DNA from: JAVVEG01 sp032251455
GTDB taxonomy: Bacteria; Pseudomonadota; Gammaproteobacteria; Pseudomonadales; Pseudohongiellaceae
DNA: 64,000 bases
Direction: 5' to 3'
Assembly: GCA_032251455.1 (NCBI GenBank)
Contig: JAVVEG010000003.1
Coordinates: 154,602 to 218,601 of the forward strand
Part shown: positions 26,272-34,253 of the stretch, piece after piece
Position numbering within the stretch: position 1 is the first letter of the stretch
How the letters are laid out: each line of letters begins with the position of its first letter
The notes under the pieces: model-generated
Told to the model about the DNA's origin: nothing
Seen by the model: the letters and a program-made list of their open reading frames with translations, nothing else
Database searches by the model: none
Made by a program: the position numbers and the translations under genes

Positions 26272-27066
26272 ATGAGAGACAACGACGATCTGCATGATAT
26301 TCCCCCCATGGTGCCGCCGCGCGACGATGTTGCCCAGCGCCAGCAAAGCAGAAGATCACCAGATATTGTCAAGTCGGTTCGTTATGGTGAAATCATTAAA
26401 GTCAGCACCTGGCCGGTGCGGTTTATGCTGGCGCTGTTGAGCCTGGCCTTGATGGGTGGGGCCGCAGCAGGCTATTTATTTTATCAACAGTATCAGCTGG
26501 ATCTGTCGCAGTCCCAGCGGCGAATACAGGATCTGGAAGGACGGCTCGCACTGGTGGGCGACAGTGCCGAAGAAACCACAGCCAATGTGCTGGAGAGGCT
26601 GGACTTCAATTTCTCCGAGATTGACAAGCTTTGGGCGGCCCGAAACCAGACCAACCAGAACGTTACCGACCTGACCGGCAGGGTGAGTATGACGGAAAAC
26701 GGTTTGCGCCAGGTAGGCACGGATGTGGAGAGTGCCAACCAGTTGATTGTCACCAATACCAATCTGATTGAAGAGGCCAGATCTCAGCTTGGGGATTTTA
26801 TGCGGGATTCCCGTGCTTCAGATCAGCAAATGAGCCAGGCCATCGCCAGGCTGAATGCCACGGTGGAAAATCTGCAGACAGTTGCGCAGGAAATGGTGAA
26901 TCTGCGGGCAACCCTGGTGACTACGCAAGGGGTGTCTGGCGGGATTGATGAACGGCTTGCCAATGTGGAAGAGGCCATTGAGGCCATCGATGCATTCCGT
27001 CTGCAGATCAATCAGGCCCTGCTGCGTCTGCAGGAGAATATCGAGGCGGTTGAAGCCCGGCTTTGA
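26272..27066 (+). CDS. Single-pass membrane protein with long coiled coil, unknown function
   Basis: The 264-residue protein has a hydrophilic N-terminus (about 1-45), one membrane segment (about 51-70, FMLALLSLALMGGAAAGYLFY) and a long Gln/Glu/Asn-rich region to the C-terminus with heptad-like spacing, predicted as coiled coil and probably periplasmic. No enzyme motif is visible. The ATG at 26272 has AGGA seven bases upstream; an in-frame GTG at 26245 is less likely. It is divergent from sodB and lies about 75 bases before the tRNA-Leu promoter. Confidence 0.7.
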   Translation: MRDNDDLHDIPPMVPPRDDVAQRQQSRRSPDIVKSVRYGEIIKVSTWPVRFMLALLSLALMGGAAAGYLFYQQYQLDLSQSQRRIQDLEGRLALVGDSAEETTANVLERLDFNFSEIDKLWAARNQTNQNVTDLTGRVSMTENGLRQVGTDVESANQLIVTNTNLIEEARSQLGDFMRDSRASDQQMSQAIARLNATVENLQTVAQEMVNLRATLVTTQGVSGGIDERLANVEEAIEAIDAFRLQINQALLRLQENIEAVEARL

Positions 27067-27097
27067 TCCGAGGCTTGAAGTGTTTGCCGATTATTCA

Positions 27098-27130
27098 TTT
27101 TTCTTGGTTTGTACTTTTTCTTGGTTTGTA
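27098..27130 (+). repeat. 17-bp tandem duplication at the tRNA-Leu promoter
   Basis: TTTTTCTTGGTTTGTA occurs at 27098-27113 and again, unchanged, at 27115-27130, separated by one base. The second copy supplies the probable -35 element of the tRNA promoter. Confidence 0.8.
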
Positions 27131-27148
27131 GAGAAGGTCGCGTATAAT
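27121..27148 (+). promoter_or_regulatory. Sigma70 promoter of tRNA-Leu
   Basis: A perfect -10 box TATAAT (27143-27148) lies 16 bases after TTGGTT (27121-27126). A GC-rich discriminator (GCGCGGCGG) follows, as usual for stringently controlled stable-RNA promoters. The tRNA starts 16 bases after the -10 box. Confidence 0.75.
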
Positions 27149-27164
27149 GCGCGGCGGTATTGCC

Positions 27165-27249
27165 GCGGACGTGGTGGAATTGGTAGACACGCTGGATTTA
27201 GGTTCCAGTGCCGCAAGGTGTGGGAGTTCGAGTCTCCCCGTCCGCACCA
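27165..27249 (+). tRNA. tRNA-Leu (anticodon UAG)
   Basis: An 85-base class II tRNA. The acceptor GCGGACG pairs with CGTCCGC, and CCA is encoded at 27247-27249. The D-loop TTGGTAGAC, the anticodon loop TTTAGGT with anticodon TAG, a long variable arm (TGCCGCAAGGTGT) and the T-loop TTCGAGT are all present. It closely resembles E. coli tRNA-Leu3. The accessory pair at 27.5-28.6 kb lies just downstream. Confidence 0.97.
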
Positions 27250-27557
27250 TTATTTCTGTTTGAAAATAATTAGTTGCGATTTTTTCTGCTTAATTTAGGC
27301 AACAATCCGCTGTTTTCATCTGCAGTACTTTCCTTCTCCAGTTTGCGCTGCTTTTCGAGCAAGGTTCACCCCCGATTTTACGGACTCTTCAGAAATCTCC
27401 CTGAATTTGCACTACTCCTTTAATTACGAGCGCATGAGGAGGGATATGGAGCTCGGGGTATATAATGTCACTTATAACTAAACTTTTTCCATTTAATGTA
27501 TATATATAAGTTGACATATATTTCTTTTAAGTATATTTATAAATATACATTTTAGAG
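27250..27557. other. AT-rich stretch between tRNA-Leu and the HTH/Fic pair
   Basis: About 308 bases, clearly richer in A and T than the surroundings. I see no complete gene. On the minus strand a 31-codon open stretch around 27320-27415 (CKFREISEESVKSG...) looks peptide-like but has no start codon. The right end carries the promoter and palindrome of the HTH/Fic operon. No copy of the tRNA 3' end was found that would mark an attachment site. Confidence 0.6.
27511..27548 (+). promoter_or_regulatory. Promoter and 18-bp palindromic operator of the HTH/Fic pair
   Basis: TTGACA at 27511-27516 is a consensus -35 box. An AT-rich -10 region (TATTTA, 27534-27539) lies 17 bases on. Overlapping it is GTATATTTATAAATATAC (27531-27548), a perfect palindrome ten bases before the ATG. 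Its place over the core promoter suggests autoregulation by the HTH protein. Confidence 0.6.
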
Positions 27558-28028
27558 ATGGACAGGCTCATGAAAAAGATTGTGATGCACCAGTACCAGG
27601 ACATTATAGACAAGGCGGCGGAGCATACCGCGGGTTTATCGTTGCCACCGGAAGGCTGGTTGAAAACCATGCGCAAAGCTCTTGGTATGTCCGGCTCCCA
27701 ACTGGCGCGCCGCTTGGGTGTATCACGCTCACAAATCGCGCAATCGGAGAAGAATGAACTGTCAGGTGCCGTAACCCTCAAGACCCTACAGAATACCGCT
27801 GAGGCCATGGGAGGTCGTTTGGTCTATGCCATCGTGCCTGCTGGTAAGGTGGAAGCCCTGATAAGCAAAAGAGCCAGGGAAAAGGCGCGGCAACTCGTGA
27901 GCAGGGCTAATGTTCATATGGCACTTGAGAGCCAGACACTGGATACCAGAAGCCGCGAGTTCGAAATCAAACGATTGGAGCAGGAATTGTTTAATATTAT
28001 GCCTTCTGACTTTTGGGACGATACGTAA
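27558..28028 (+). CDS. Mobile mystery protein A (HTH antitoxin-like regulator)
   Basis: This 156-residue protein has a helix-turn-helix around residues 49-68 (SGSQLARRLGVSRSQIAQSE) followed by a helical C-terminus, matching the family TIGR02612 found with mobile elements. It is probably the DNA-binding partner of the Fic protein encoded next. The ATG at 27558 is poorly spaced from GAG; the in-frame ATG at 27570 (MKKIVMHQYQD) has AGG five bases upstream and may be the true start. The stop overlaps the next ATG by one base (TAATG). A toxin-antitoxin role is inferred from family and layout. Confidence 0.88.
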   Translation: MDRLMKKIVMHQYQDIIDKAAEHTAGLSLPPEGWLKTMRKALGMSGSQLARRLGVSRSQIAQSEKNELSGAVTLKTLQNTAEAMGGRLVYAIVPAGKVEALISKRAREKARQLVSRANVHMALESQTLDTRSREFEIKRLEQELFNIMPSDFWDDT

Positions 28029-28624
28029 TGGCCGATGGAAAGGAACCCGACGGTGCGACCCCTTTGGACCCCGAAGAGCGAGAAGGACTTAGATTCAAGC
28101 ATGTCACCACACGGGGTGAACTCGATCATCTGGAGCAAGCCAATATCCAGGAAGGACTGCAATGGCTGCCAAGGAGGCGGAATAAGGACATTCTTAATGA
28201 GACTTTTATTCGAGAGTTGCACCGGCGGCTGTTTGGTCAGGTCTGGACCTGGGCGGGTAGTTTCAGGAAGACGGAGAAGAATATAGGAGTCGACCCGAGG
28301 CAAATTTCCGTTCAGCTCAGACTATTGCTGGATGATGCCCGGTATTGGGTGGAGCACGGCACCTACCCGCCGTTGGAAGCATGTCTGCGCATCCATCACC
28401 GCCTTGTTTATATTCACTTGTTCCCGAACGGCAACGGGCGGCATGCCAGAATCATGGCAGATGTGTTGATGGCCGAAATCTACAAAGGCAAGCCAATCGA
28501 CTGGAGTGGCAGCTATGACCTACAGAAAATGAATGAATGTAGAACCGCATATATCCAGGCATTACGCTTGGCAGATAGAGGCGATCATGCAGCACTGCTC
28601 AGATTCGTAGGTCAAGAAAGATAG
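28028..28624 (+). CDS. Mobile mystery protein B (Fic-domain protein)
   Basis: The 198-residue protein is a Fic-fold protein of family TIGR02613. Its catalytic motif HLFPNGNGRHAR (130-141) keeps the catalytic H130 and the GNGR phosphate loop. The usual Pro is Leu, and the Asp/Glu that binds Mg2+ in HPFx(D/E)GNGR is Asn134. Fic proteins move AMP or other groups onto target proteins; this subfamily's activity and target are unknown. No classical (S/T)xxxE(G/N) inhibitory helix was identified with confidence. It is translationally coupled to mobile mystery protein A. Confidence 0.9.
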   Translation: MADGKEPDGATPLDPEEREGLRFKHVTTRGELDHLEQANIQEGLQWLPRRRNKDILNETFIRELHRRLFGQVWTWAGSFRKTEKNIGVDPRQISVQLRLLLDDARYWVEHGTYPPLEACLRIHHRLVYIHLFPNGNGRHARIMADVLMAEIYKGKPIDWSGSYDLQKMNECRTAYIQALRLADRGDHAALLRFVGQER

Positions 28625-28735
28625 ACGCGCTATGGTCATCGAAGAATGGAAAAGGTACTCATGGGAGTCGAAGGTTTTTATTGTCCTGAAAAAGAGGGCG
28701 CGGCATGATACGGACCTGCTTCAAACCACTCCTCG

Positions 28736-29602
28736 TTAAACCCCAAGCTGAACCGCCAGGTCAATAAAGTCGTCGGCGAACAGGTCGAATTCATTCCGGG
28801 CAGGGGGCGTGATCCGTCGTTGTGGGCCTCGTTCCAGGGGGCGGTGTACATACGCGGTTTTGAGCCCTGCAGCGGCGGCAGCGCGCAGATCACTGGGATG
28901 GGCCGCCACCATCAATACCTGTGCTGGTGGCAGACTCAACAGCTCTGCCGCTTTCAGATAGGCCTCCGGGTCCGGCTTGTAATGGCCTGACAGCTCGGCG
29001 GACAGCACCGTGTCCCAGGGCAATCCGGCGTTTTTCGCCATGTTTACCAGCAGGGACACGTTGCCATTGGACAGGGTGGCGATCACATAGCGGTTGCGCA
29101 GGCGGTTGAGTCCAGCAACCGTATCGGGCCAGGGCATCAAACGGTGCCAGGCGCGATTGAAATGCTCAAGCTCTGCCTCAGTAAGGCCAGTCAGACCAAA
29201 CTCGTCCGCCAGCTCGTCCAGAATCATCCGGTGCAGGGCATCCAGCTTGGTCCAGGGCAACTCGCCGTTACGTACCTGGTTCATGGCCGGCCCATAGCCG
29301 GCACGCCAGCGGTCGGCGAACTCCCCCCAATCCACTTCGAAACCCTTGTTGCTGCCCAGCAGCTGACCCTCGCGAATAATGGACGCACGCCAGTCCACCA
29401 CCGTACCAAAGACATCAAACACCAGCGCCTGGACGTTCAGGGCATTAGTGGTTTGCTGGTCGGCGGCGTGCAAGGTGGGGGCCAGGGGATACAACAGTAT
29501 CGAGGAGCCAAACAGTTTCAGCAGAGCACGACGGGGAACAGTGGTGATGCAGGCAGAAGGTATCCCGGTATCAGCAAGGGGTGTAATCCTGTTATCTGTC
29601 AT
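28736..29602 (-). CDS. Haloacid dehalogenase type II-like protein with Tat-like signal
   Basis: The 288-residue protein has an N-terminal twin-arginine-like signal (PRRALLKLFGSSILLY; RR at 24-25) ending near LHA/ADQQ (44-50). A (S)-2-haloacid dehalogenase-type HAD domain follows: nucleophile D63 in FDVFGTVVD, Ser/Asn in ATLSNGN, Lys in GHYKPDPEAY and the MVAAHPSDLRAAAAAG block. Most family members are cytosolic and dehalogenate 2-haloacids with inversion, so an exported one is unusual. It is followed upstream, on the same strand, by an AraC regulator that may control it. Confidence 0.85.
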   Translation of the reverse strand: MTDNRITPLADTGIPSACITTVPRRALLKLFGSSILLYPLAPTLHAADQQTTNALNVQALVFDVFGTVVDWRASIIREGQLLGSNKGFEVDWGEFADRWRAGYGPAMNQVRNGELPWTKLDALHRMILDELADEFGLTGLTEAELEHFNRAWHRLMPWPDTVAGLNRLRNRYVIATLSNGNVSLLVNMAKNAGLPWDTVLSAELSGHYKPDPEAYLKAAELLSLPPAQVLMVAAHPSDLRAAAAAGLKTAYVHRPLERGPQRRITPPARNEFDLFADDFIDLAVQLGV

Positions 29603-29631
29603 GGGGACCTCGGTCTGTTACTCAAAATGGA

Positions 29632-30567
29632 TTACACCGGATTCTCCACCGTCCCGGCATGCTTGACAAGAACCGTCTGCTGGCTCTTGCCCTGTTGGCC
29701 CCTGCGCATCTGTCCGGCATTGATGCCGAAACATTTTTTGAAGGCGCGTGAAAAAGCAGCCTGGGAGCGGTAGCCCAGTGATTCTGCCACCTCTGCCACT
29801 GACATGCCGCTCTGCAGATGGCTGCTGGCCAGTTGCATGCGCCACCAGGTGAGGTATTGCATGGGGGTCCAGCCACTGACCTGACGAAAGGTGTTGGCAA
29901 ACAGGCTGCGTGATTGCGCGGCTTCTCTGGCCATGCTGGATAAGGTCCAGGCCGCTCCGGGATTGCTGTGCAGGGCATCCAGCACATGTCTGAGCCGTGG
30001 GTGGCTATGCAGCGCCAGCGTCCCGGTAAGCTGTTCTGGAGCGTTGCTGAAGTAATGGGTCAATGCGTAGATAAAGAGCAACTCGCAAAGTCTGTCCAGC
30101 ACGGCTTCCGAGCCGGAACTGTGCTCATGACTTTCCCGCACGGTCAGCTCCAGCAGGGGTTGTAACCAGGGGTTGTCGGCATTGTTGCGAATGACAACCA
30201 CCTCTGGCAGGGAGGCCAGCAATTGCTCGCTGGCCTGGTGGCTGAAACTCATCTCCGCACATAACAGACCGGTTCCAGGCAGATCAGCGGCCTGGTGGTA
30301 GGGTAGATGTTCCTGTGTGCCGACAAGGGGTTCCAGTGGCAGTAATTGATGACTCACTTCTCTGGGAAACAGGATCAGATCACCGGCATGCAGTGTGGTA
30401 TCCAGATTTCTCGGGATAGTGACACGACACGATCCGGTGGTGACGATATGAAAGCAGGTCTGTCCCAGGGCATGTTCACGTATCTGCCAGTCACCACAGA
30501 CTTTGGCATTGTGATAGATGTGAACCTGCAATCTGAGCAGACGAATCAGGTCGGCAGTGGCACTCAT
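29632..30567 (-). CDS. AraC-family transcriptional regulator
   Basis: This 311-residue regulator has an N-terminal cupin-like sensor (about 1-185; HNAKVCGDWQIREH and HIVTTGSCRVTIP segments) and a C-terminal double HTH (about 195-295) with the second-helix signature VAESLGYRSQAAFSRAFKKCFG. The fold type is that of AraC_binding/Cupin_6 regulators. It lies upstream of the exported dehalogenase gene on the same strand (29-base gap) and is divergent from an AhpD-like gene. It is a reasonable candidate to control both. The effector is unknown. Confidence 0.9.
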   Translation of the reverse strand: MSATADLIRLLRLQVHIYHNAKVCGDWQIREHALGQTCFHIVTTGSCRVTIPRNLDTTLHAGDLILFPREVSHQLLPLEPLVGTQEHLPYHQAADLPGTGLLCAEMSFSHQASEQLLASLPEVVVIRNNADNPWLQPLLELTVRESHEHSSGSEAVLDRLCELLFIYALTHYFSNAPEQLTGTLALHSHPRLRHVLDALHSNPGAAWTLSSMAREAAQSRSLFANTFRQVSGWTPMQYLTWWRMQLASSHLQSGMSVAEVAESLGYRSQAAFSRAFKKCFGINAGQMRRGQQGKSQQTVLVKHAGTVENPV

Positions 30568-30727
30568 ACAGATACCTTGATTGATTTACGAGGGCTTTTG
30601 ATTACTTTTCTGGACTATAAGGCAACAAAAACAGATTTATTGCAACTAATCGTATTGAAATTTCCACTATGATAGTTGACTGAAAGTAGATGCATTTTGT
30701 GTTTACCTACCTAAGCAAGGAGAATTG

Positions 30728-31276
30728 ATGATGAGTACCTTTACCCGCTACGAACCCGATACCGCTTCAGCAGAGGGCAAGAAAATCCTGGAAGGCATAC
30801 AGGGAGCATACGGTTTTATTCCCGAATTGTTCTCTTATATGATCGAGGCGCCAATCGCTGTGGAAGCGTATATTGAACTGAACAAACTGCTTGGCCGCAG
30901 CTCTTTCAAACCAGCACAATTACAGGCTGCCCTGCTTGCAGTCAGTGTACAGAATGAATGTGGATTCTGTGTGGTGGCGCATGAGGCCATGGCAAAGAAA
31001 TCCGGCACCAGTGCCGATACTATCACGGCTATCAAAAACAAGGAGTCGATCAAGGACCCCAAGGATCAGGCCTTGGTCAAACTGGTGCGCCTGATGGTAG
31101 AGAAGCGTGGCTGGGTGCCTGAAGAGGATCTGCAGGAATTCTTCGCTGCCGGTTTTACTCGACAGCAGGTTTTTGAGTTGATTGTAGTAGTTGCCATCAA
31201 GACGCTGTCAAATTACAGTAATCACCTGACTCACCCAGAGCCCAACAAGGAGTTGCTGGCAATGATTGCCGGGTAA
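30728..31276 (+). CDS. Carboxymuconolactone decarboxylase/AhpD-like protein
   Basis: The 182-residue helical protein carries the redox motif ECGFCVVAH with C78, C81 and H85 (CxxC...H), as in AhpD-like peroxidase partners. Real carboxymuconolactone decarboxylases lack the cysteine pair, so a thiol-redox role is more likely. AAGGAG lies five bases before the ATG at 30728; a second ATG follows directly at 30731. It is divergent from the AraC regulator, sharing a 160-base control region. Confidence 0.88.
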   Translation: MMSTFTRYEPDTASAEGKKILEGIQGAYGFIPELFSYMIEAPIAVEAYIELNKLLGRSSFKPAQLQAALLAVSVQNECGFCVVAHEAMAKKSGTSADTITAIKNKESIKDPKDQALVKLVRLMVEKRGWVPEEDLQEFFAAGFTRQQVFELIVVVAIKTLSNYSNHLTHPEPNKELLAMIAG

Positions 31277-31320
31277 ACTGCACTATTGACACTGTAAAGC
31301 GTATGTTGATCTGAAGGCGG

Positions 31321-31340
31321 GCAAAAAAAGGATTTTTTGC
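31321..31340 (+). terminator. Weak terminator-like hairpin after the AhpD-like gene
   Basis: GCAAAAAA-AGGA-TTTTTTGC is an AT-rich 8-bp stem 44 bases after the stop, followed by TTTCC. It may end the AhpD-like transcript. The rest of the 287-base gap to the sigma-factor gene holds no gene that I can see. Confidence 0.4.
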
Positions 31341-31563
31341 TTTCCTTAACATAATAAAATTATTAAAGTAATTTATCTTGAGCGCAGAAAAACAATCCGC
31401 CCGCATCGGGTCTTTACCCTGACAGGATAAACACTCCAATAGTCGAACAGGCAGGTGCAAGCAAAACCGTCATTGAAGACACGGTTTTTCGCAGTATGGC
31501 AAAGTCAGACTTGGAGCAGAACTGATTGTTACACGGATCTATTTATAAAAAAGAGCAAAGAAT

Positions 31564-32220
31564 ATGACAGTTGCAGAGCAGGGAGTGCCCAGTGATGCCC
31601 CGGAAGAAGATGCTGGGTTGATCAAGGCATTGCAACAGGGTGATGAAGCCGCATTCGCACAGTTGGTCAAGAAATATCATCGCAAACTCTGGTACGTGGC
31701 CAGAGCCATTGCCGGTGAGATATGGGCTGAAGAAGTACTGCAGGATGCCTGGCTATCTGTTTACAGATCAATAGGTAATTTTGAAGGGCGCTCATCACTG
31801 AAAACCTGGTTATATACAATAGTCAAGAATCAGGCAAAAACCAGGCTGCGCAAGGAGTCGCGAAACTCACAGTCAATGGAAAATGCCGGTTATGCCGGGA
31901 TAGACGAATCTGCAGCGGTCATTGAGCCGCGCTTCCAGGATGATGGCAACTGGTTGAAACCGCCACTGTCCTGGGATATTGACTCTCCAGGTGCCTTGCT
32001 GGAAGAGGAGCAGTTGCAACAATGTATCAATCGCGCTATCGACAGGTTGAGTCCAGACCAACGAGCGGTGTTCCAGATGAGGGACATGCAGCAAATGGAG
32101 CTGGGCGAGATATGTAACATTCTTGAGTTCTCCAGCTCCAATGTTAGGGTATTATTGCACAGGGCCAGAATTGCCTTGATGCAGGTCATTGAGAAGTATC
32201 AGGAGACCGGTGAATGTTGA
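31564..32220 (+). CDS. ECF-family RNA polymerase sigma factor
   Basis: The 218-residue protein has sigma region 2 (about 30-100: FAQLVKKYHRKLWYVARAI, then EEVLQDAWLSVY) and region 4 (about 155-210: AIDRLSPDQRAVFQMRDMQ with an HTH at ELGEICNILEFSSSNVRVLL). Regions 1 and 3 are missing, as in ECF sigma factors. The linker between domains (105-150) is longer than usual. The start codon overlaps no neighbour and has a weak ribosome site. Its stop overlaps the anti-sigma gene. Confidence 0.93.
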   Translation: MTVAEQGVPSDAPEEDAGLIKALQQGDEAAFAQLVKKYHRKLWYVARAIAGEIWAEEVLQDAWLSVYRSIGNFEGRSSLKTWLYTIVKNQAKTRLRKESRNSQSMENAGYAGIDESAAVIEPRFQDDGNWLKPPLSWDIDSPGALLEEEQLQQCINRAIDRLSPDQRAVFQMRDMQQMELGEICNILEFSSSNVRVLLHRARIALMQVIEKYQETGEC

Positions 32221-32459
32221 CATGTCGTGAGATCAACGAATGTGGGACTGATTATATTGATAAGCAGTTGTCCCTGCGCAAACGGCTTGCCGTGCGCATG
32301 CACCTGTTCCTGTGCAACAAGTGTCGCAGCTTCATGCGTCAGTTCAGGCTTTCGGTGAGCTATTTCCAGGCCATGCCGGCCGATGAAAATATCTCTGATA
32401 AGGAAGCCAGCGAAATTGCCGACAAAATTTTCAAGAGTGCACACACGCATAACGATTGA
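32214..32459 (+). CDS. Zinc-binding anti-sigma factor (ZAS, zf-HC2)
   Basis: The 81-residue cytosolic protein has the ZAS motif H30-x3-C34-x2-C37 within RMHLFLCNKC, plus N-terminal Cys4 and Cys10. It overlaps the sigma gene by seven bases (ATGTTGA), so the two are made together. The protein has no membrane segment. By family it should bind and hold the sigma factor; the released signal is unknown. Confidence 0.9.
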   Translation: MLTCREINECGTDYIDKQLSLRKRLAVRMHLFLCNKCRSFMRQFRLSVSYFQAMPADENISDKEASEIADKIFKSAHTHND

Positions 32460-32706
32460 TAGTGCTGTATTCCGCTCTGATGTCCCCGGTGCCAGAAACG
32501 GTGGCTATTTTGCTCGACTTGCACTGTAGCTTTTGGTGTGCTGGCTGCTAGCACCAGGGCTGATAGATCGCTGACTGATTACCAACTAAGAGTCTAGTCA
32601 GCTTTTCATTAAAACTGAAGCCAGCCAACGGTTTCGGTGTTCGGTTGTACGCACCAACAAGCAGTCTCAGTGAGCACTGCTTAATTAATAATCAAGGAGA
32701 AAAAGG

Positions 32707-33132
32707 GTGAATAATAACGTTGATCAGTTTTCAGTATCCAGGCTTGAAATCCCTCTGCTGACCTTGCGCCTTGGGGTTTTCATTGTCATGTTCATGTGGA
32801 CTTTGGACAAATTCATCAATCCACAGCATGCGGCGGGTATTTTCCAGAATTTCTATGGCATCAGCTTATCGGCCGGGGCTGTCGTCTATACTCTTGCCGC
32901 ACTCGAGCTGATTCTGCTGCTTCTGTTCCTGAGCGGGCTTGTCCGTACCTGGAGCTATGGCGCTGTGATGGTACTCCATGGGGTATCCACCTTGTCGGCT
33001 TACAATCAATATCTGGACCCTTTCAACAATCTGCTGTTTTTTGCAGCCTGGCCAATGCTTGCTGCCAGTTTCGCGCTGTTCATGCTGCGTGATTACGACA
33101 ACAAGCTGGTGTTGCCCATGGGCAAACCGTAA
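32707..33132 (+). CDS. DoxX-like membrane protein
   Basis: The 141-residue protein has four membrane segments (about 20-35, 53-75, 78-98 and 106-128), as in the DoxX/MauE-like family. These are linked to redox processes, but most members have no defined activity. The GTG start at 32707 has AAGGAG upstream. It follows the sigma/anti-sigma pair after a 247-base gap and is followed by the DUF3179 gene, so a promoter for the last three genes may lie in the gap. Confidence 0.75.
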   Translation: MNNNVDQFSVSRLEIPLLTLRLGVFIVMFMWTLDKFINPQHAAGIFQNFYGISLSAGAVVYTLAALELILLLLFLSGLVRTWSYGAVMVLHGVSTLSAYNQYLDPFNNLLFFAAWPMLAASFALFMLRDYDNKLVLPMGKP

Positions 33133-33185
33133 GCAGCAATCCCCTGCCAGGTTCAGAACATCAGGCGCAATCAAGAGGTGGAGGT

Positions 33186-34211
33186 ATGAAGACTCTTATT
33201 GGGTTTCGCTTGTATGAAGTTCCACGCGGCCCGACCAGGCAAATCCTGCTCTGGCTGATGTGCGCAATGTTCTTTTCCTGTACTAGCGATGGATTCGCCC
33301 AGAATATAGACAGACGGGCCTGGCCCAATACGGACTTCTCCCGCACCAGTATCGATCTGCGCGAAATCATTTCCGGCGGTCCAGGCAAGGATGGTATTCC
33401 TGCAATAGACCAACCTCGTTTCGTCGCTCTGTCAGAGTATCAGGCTGACCCGCTGGAACCGGTCATTGGCGTGACGGTGAATGGAGAAGCCAAAGCCTAT
33501 CCCCTGCGGGTGATGATCTGGCACGAGATTGTCAACGATGAGATTGGTGGGGTTCCGGTGAGCGTTACCTATTGCCCGTTGTGTAATACCTCGGTTATCT
33601 TCGACAGACGGCTGCAGGGCCGGGTGCTGGATTTTGGTACTACTGGCTATCTGCGGCATTCGGATTTGATCATGTACGACCGTCAGACCGAGAGTTGGTG
33701 GCAGCAGTACGGTGGCACGGGTGTAGTCGGGGAGTATTCGGGACAGGAACTGCAAATACTGGCCTCACGCCTGGAGTCTCTGCAAAAATTCAGGGAGCGA
33801 GCCCCGGATGGCAAGGTGCTGGTGCCCAATAATCCGCGTGCTCGTAACTACAATGCCAATCCTTATGCCGGCTATGACCGCTCTGCCTTTCCCTTCCTGT
33901 TCAATGGTGATGTGCCATCAGGTGTCTCACCCATGATGCGGGTAGTGGCTGTTGAGAATACGGCAGTGACATTGCCCCTGTTGATGGAGCAAAAAACCTT
34001 CAGGCAGGAAGATTTACTGATAAGCTGGGAAGCAGGTCAGCGTACCGCTCTGGGTAATGCCCGGATAGATCGGGGAGAGGATGTGGGCAATGTGACGGTT
34101 ACCCGCAACAATGAAGATGTTCCTCATGTGGTGACGTTTGCCTTCGCGTTTTTCGCCTTCAATCCACAAGGTACGCTGCATACCGAAAACGGTCCTGTGA
34201 CTCCGCAATGA
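33186..34211 (+). CDS. Exported DUF3179 domain protein
   Basis: The 341-residue protein has an export signal (hydrophobic residues about 20-38, with Cys32 near it) and a DUF3179 domain. The hallmark is VSVTYCPLCNTSVIFDR, preceded by AYPLRVMIWHEIVND. The CPLCNT Cys pair suggests metal or redox chemistry, but the family function is not established. It is flanked by a DoxX-like protein and a secreted methyltransferase on the same strand, in a group headed by the ECF sigma factor. Confidence 0.85.
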   Translation: MKTLIGFRLYEVPRGPTRQILLWLMCAMFFSCTSDGFAQNIDRRAWPNTDFSRTSIDLREIISGGPGKDGIPAIDQPRFVALSEYQADPLEPVIGVTVNGEAKAYPLRVMIWHEIVNDEIGGVPVSVTYCPLCNTSVIFDRRLQGRVLDFGTTGYLRHSDLIMYDRQTESWWQQYGGTGVVGEYSGQELQILASRLESLQKFRERAPDGKVLVPNNPRARNYNANPYAGYDRSAFPFLFNGDVPSGVSPMMRVVAVENTAVTLPLLMEQKTFRQEDLLISWEAGQRTALGNARIDRGEDVGNVTVTRNNEDVPHVVTFAFAFFAFNPQGTLHTENGPVTPQ

Positions 34212-34253
34212 TTTACCGAGGCCATACCGCAATATGCAGAAAAAGGAGTGATC

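Noticed and set aside
27320..27415. Minus-strand open stretch as a small gene or transposase remnant
   Set aside because: No start codon or ribosome site, and the peptide does not resemble a transposase I know.
27250..28700. Integrated element with attachment site at tRNA-Leu
   Set aside because: The AT-rich insert and mobile mystery pair lie right after the tRNA, but I found no integrase and no repeat of the tRNA 3' end on the far side.
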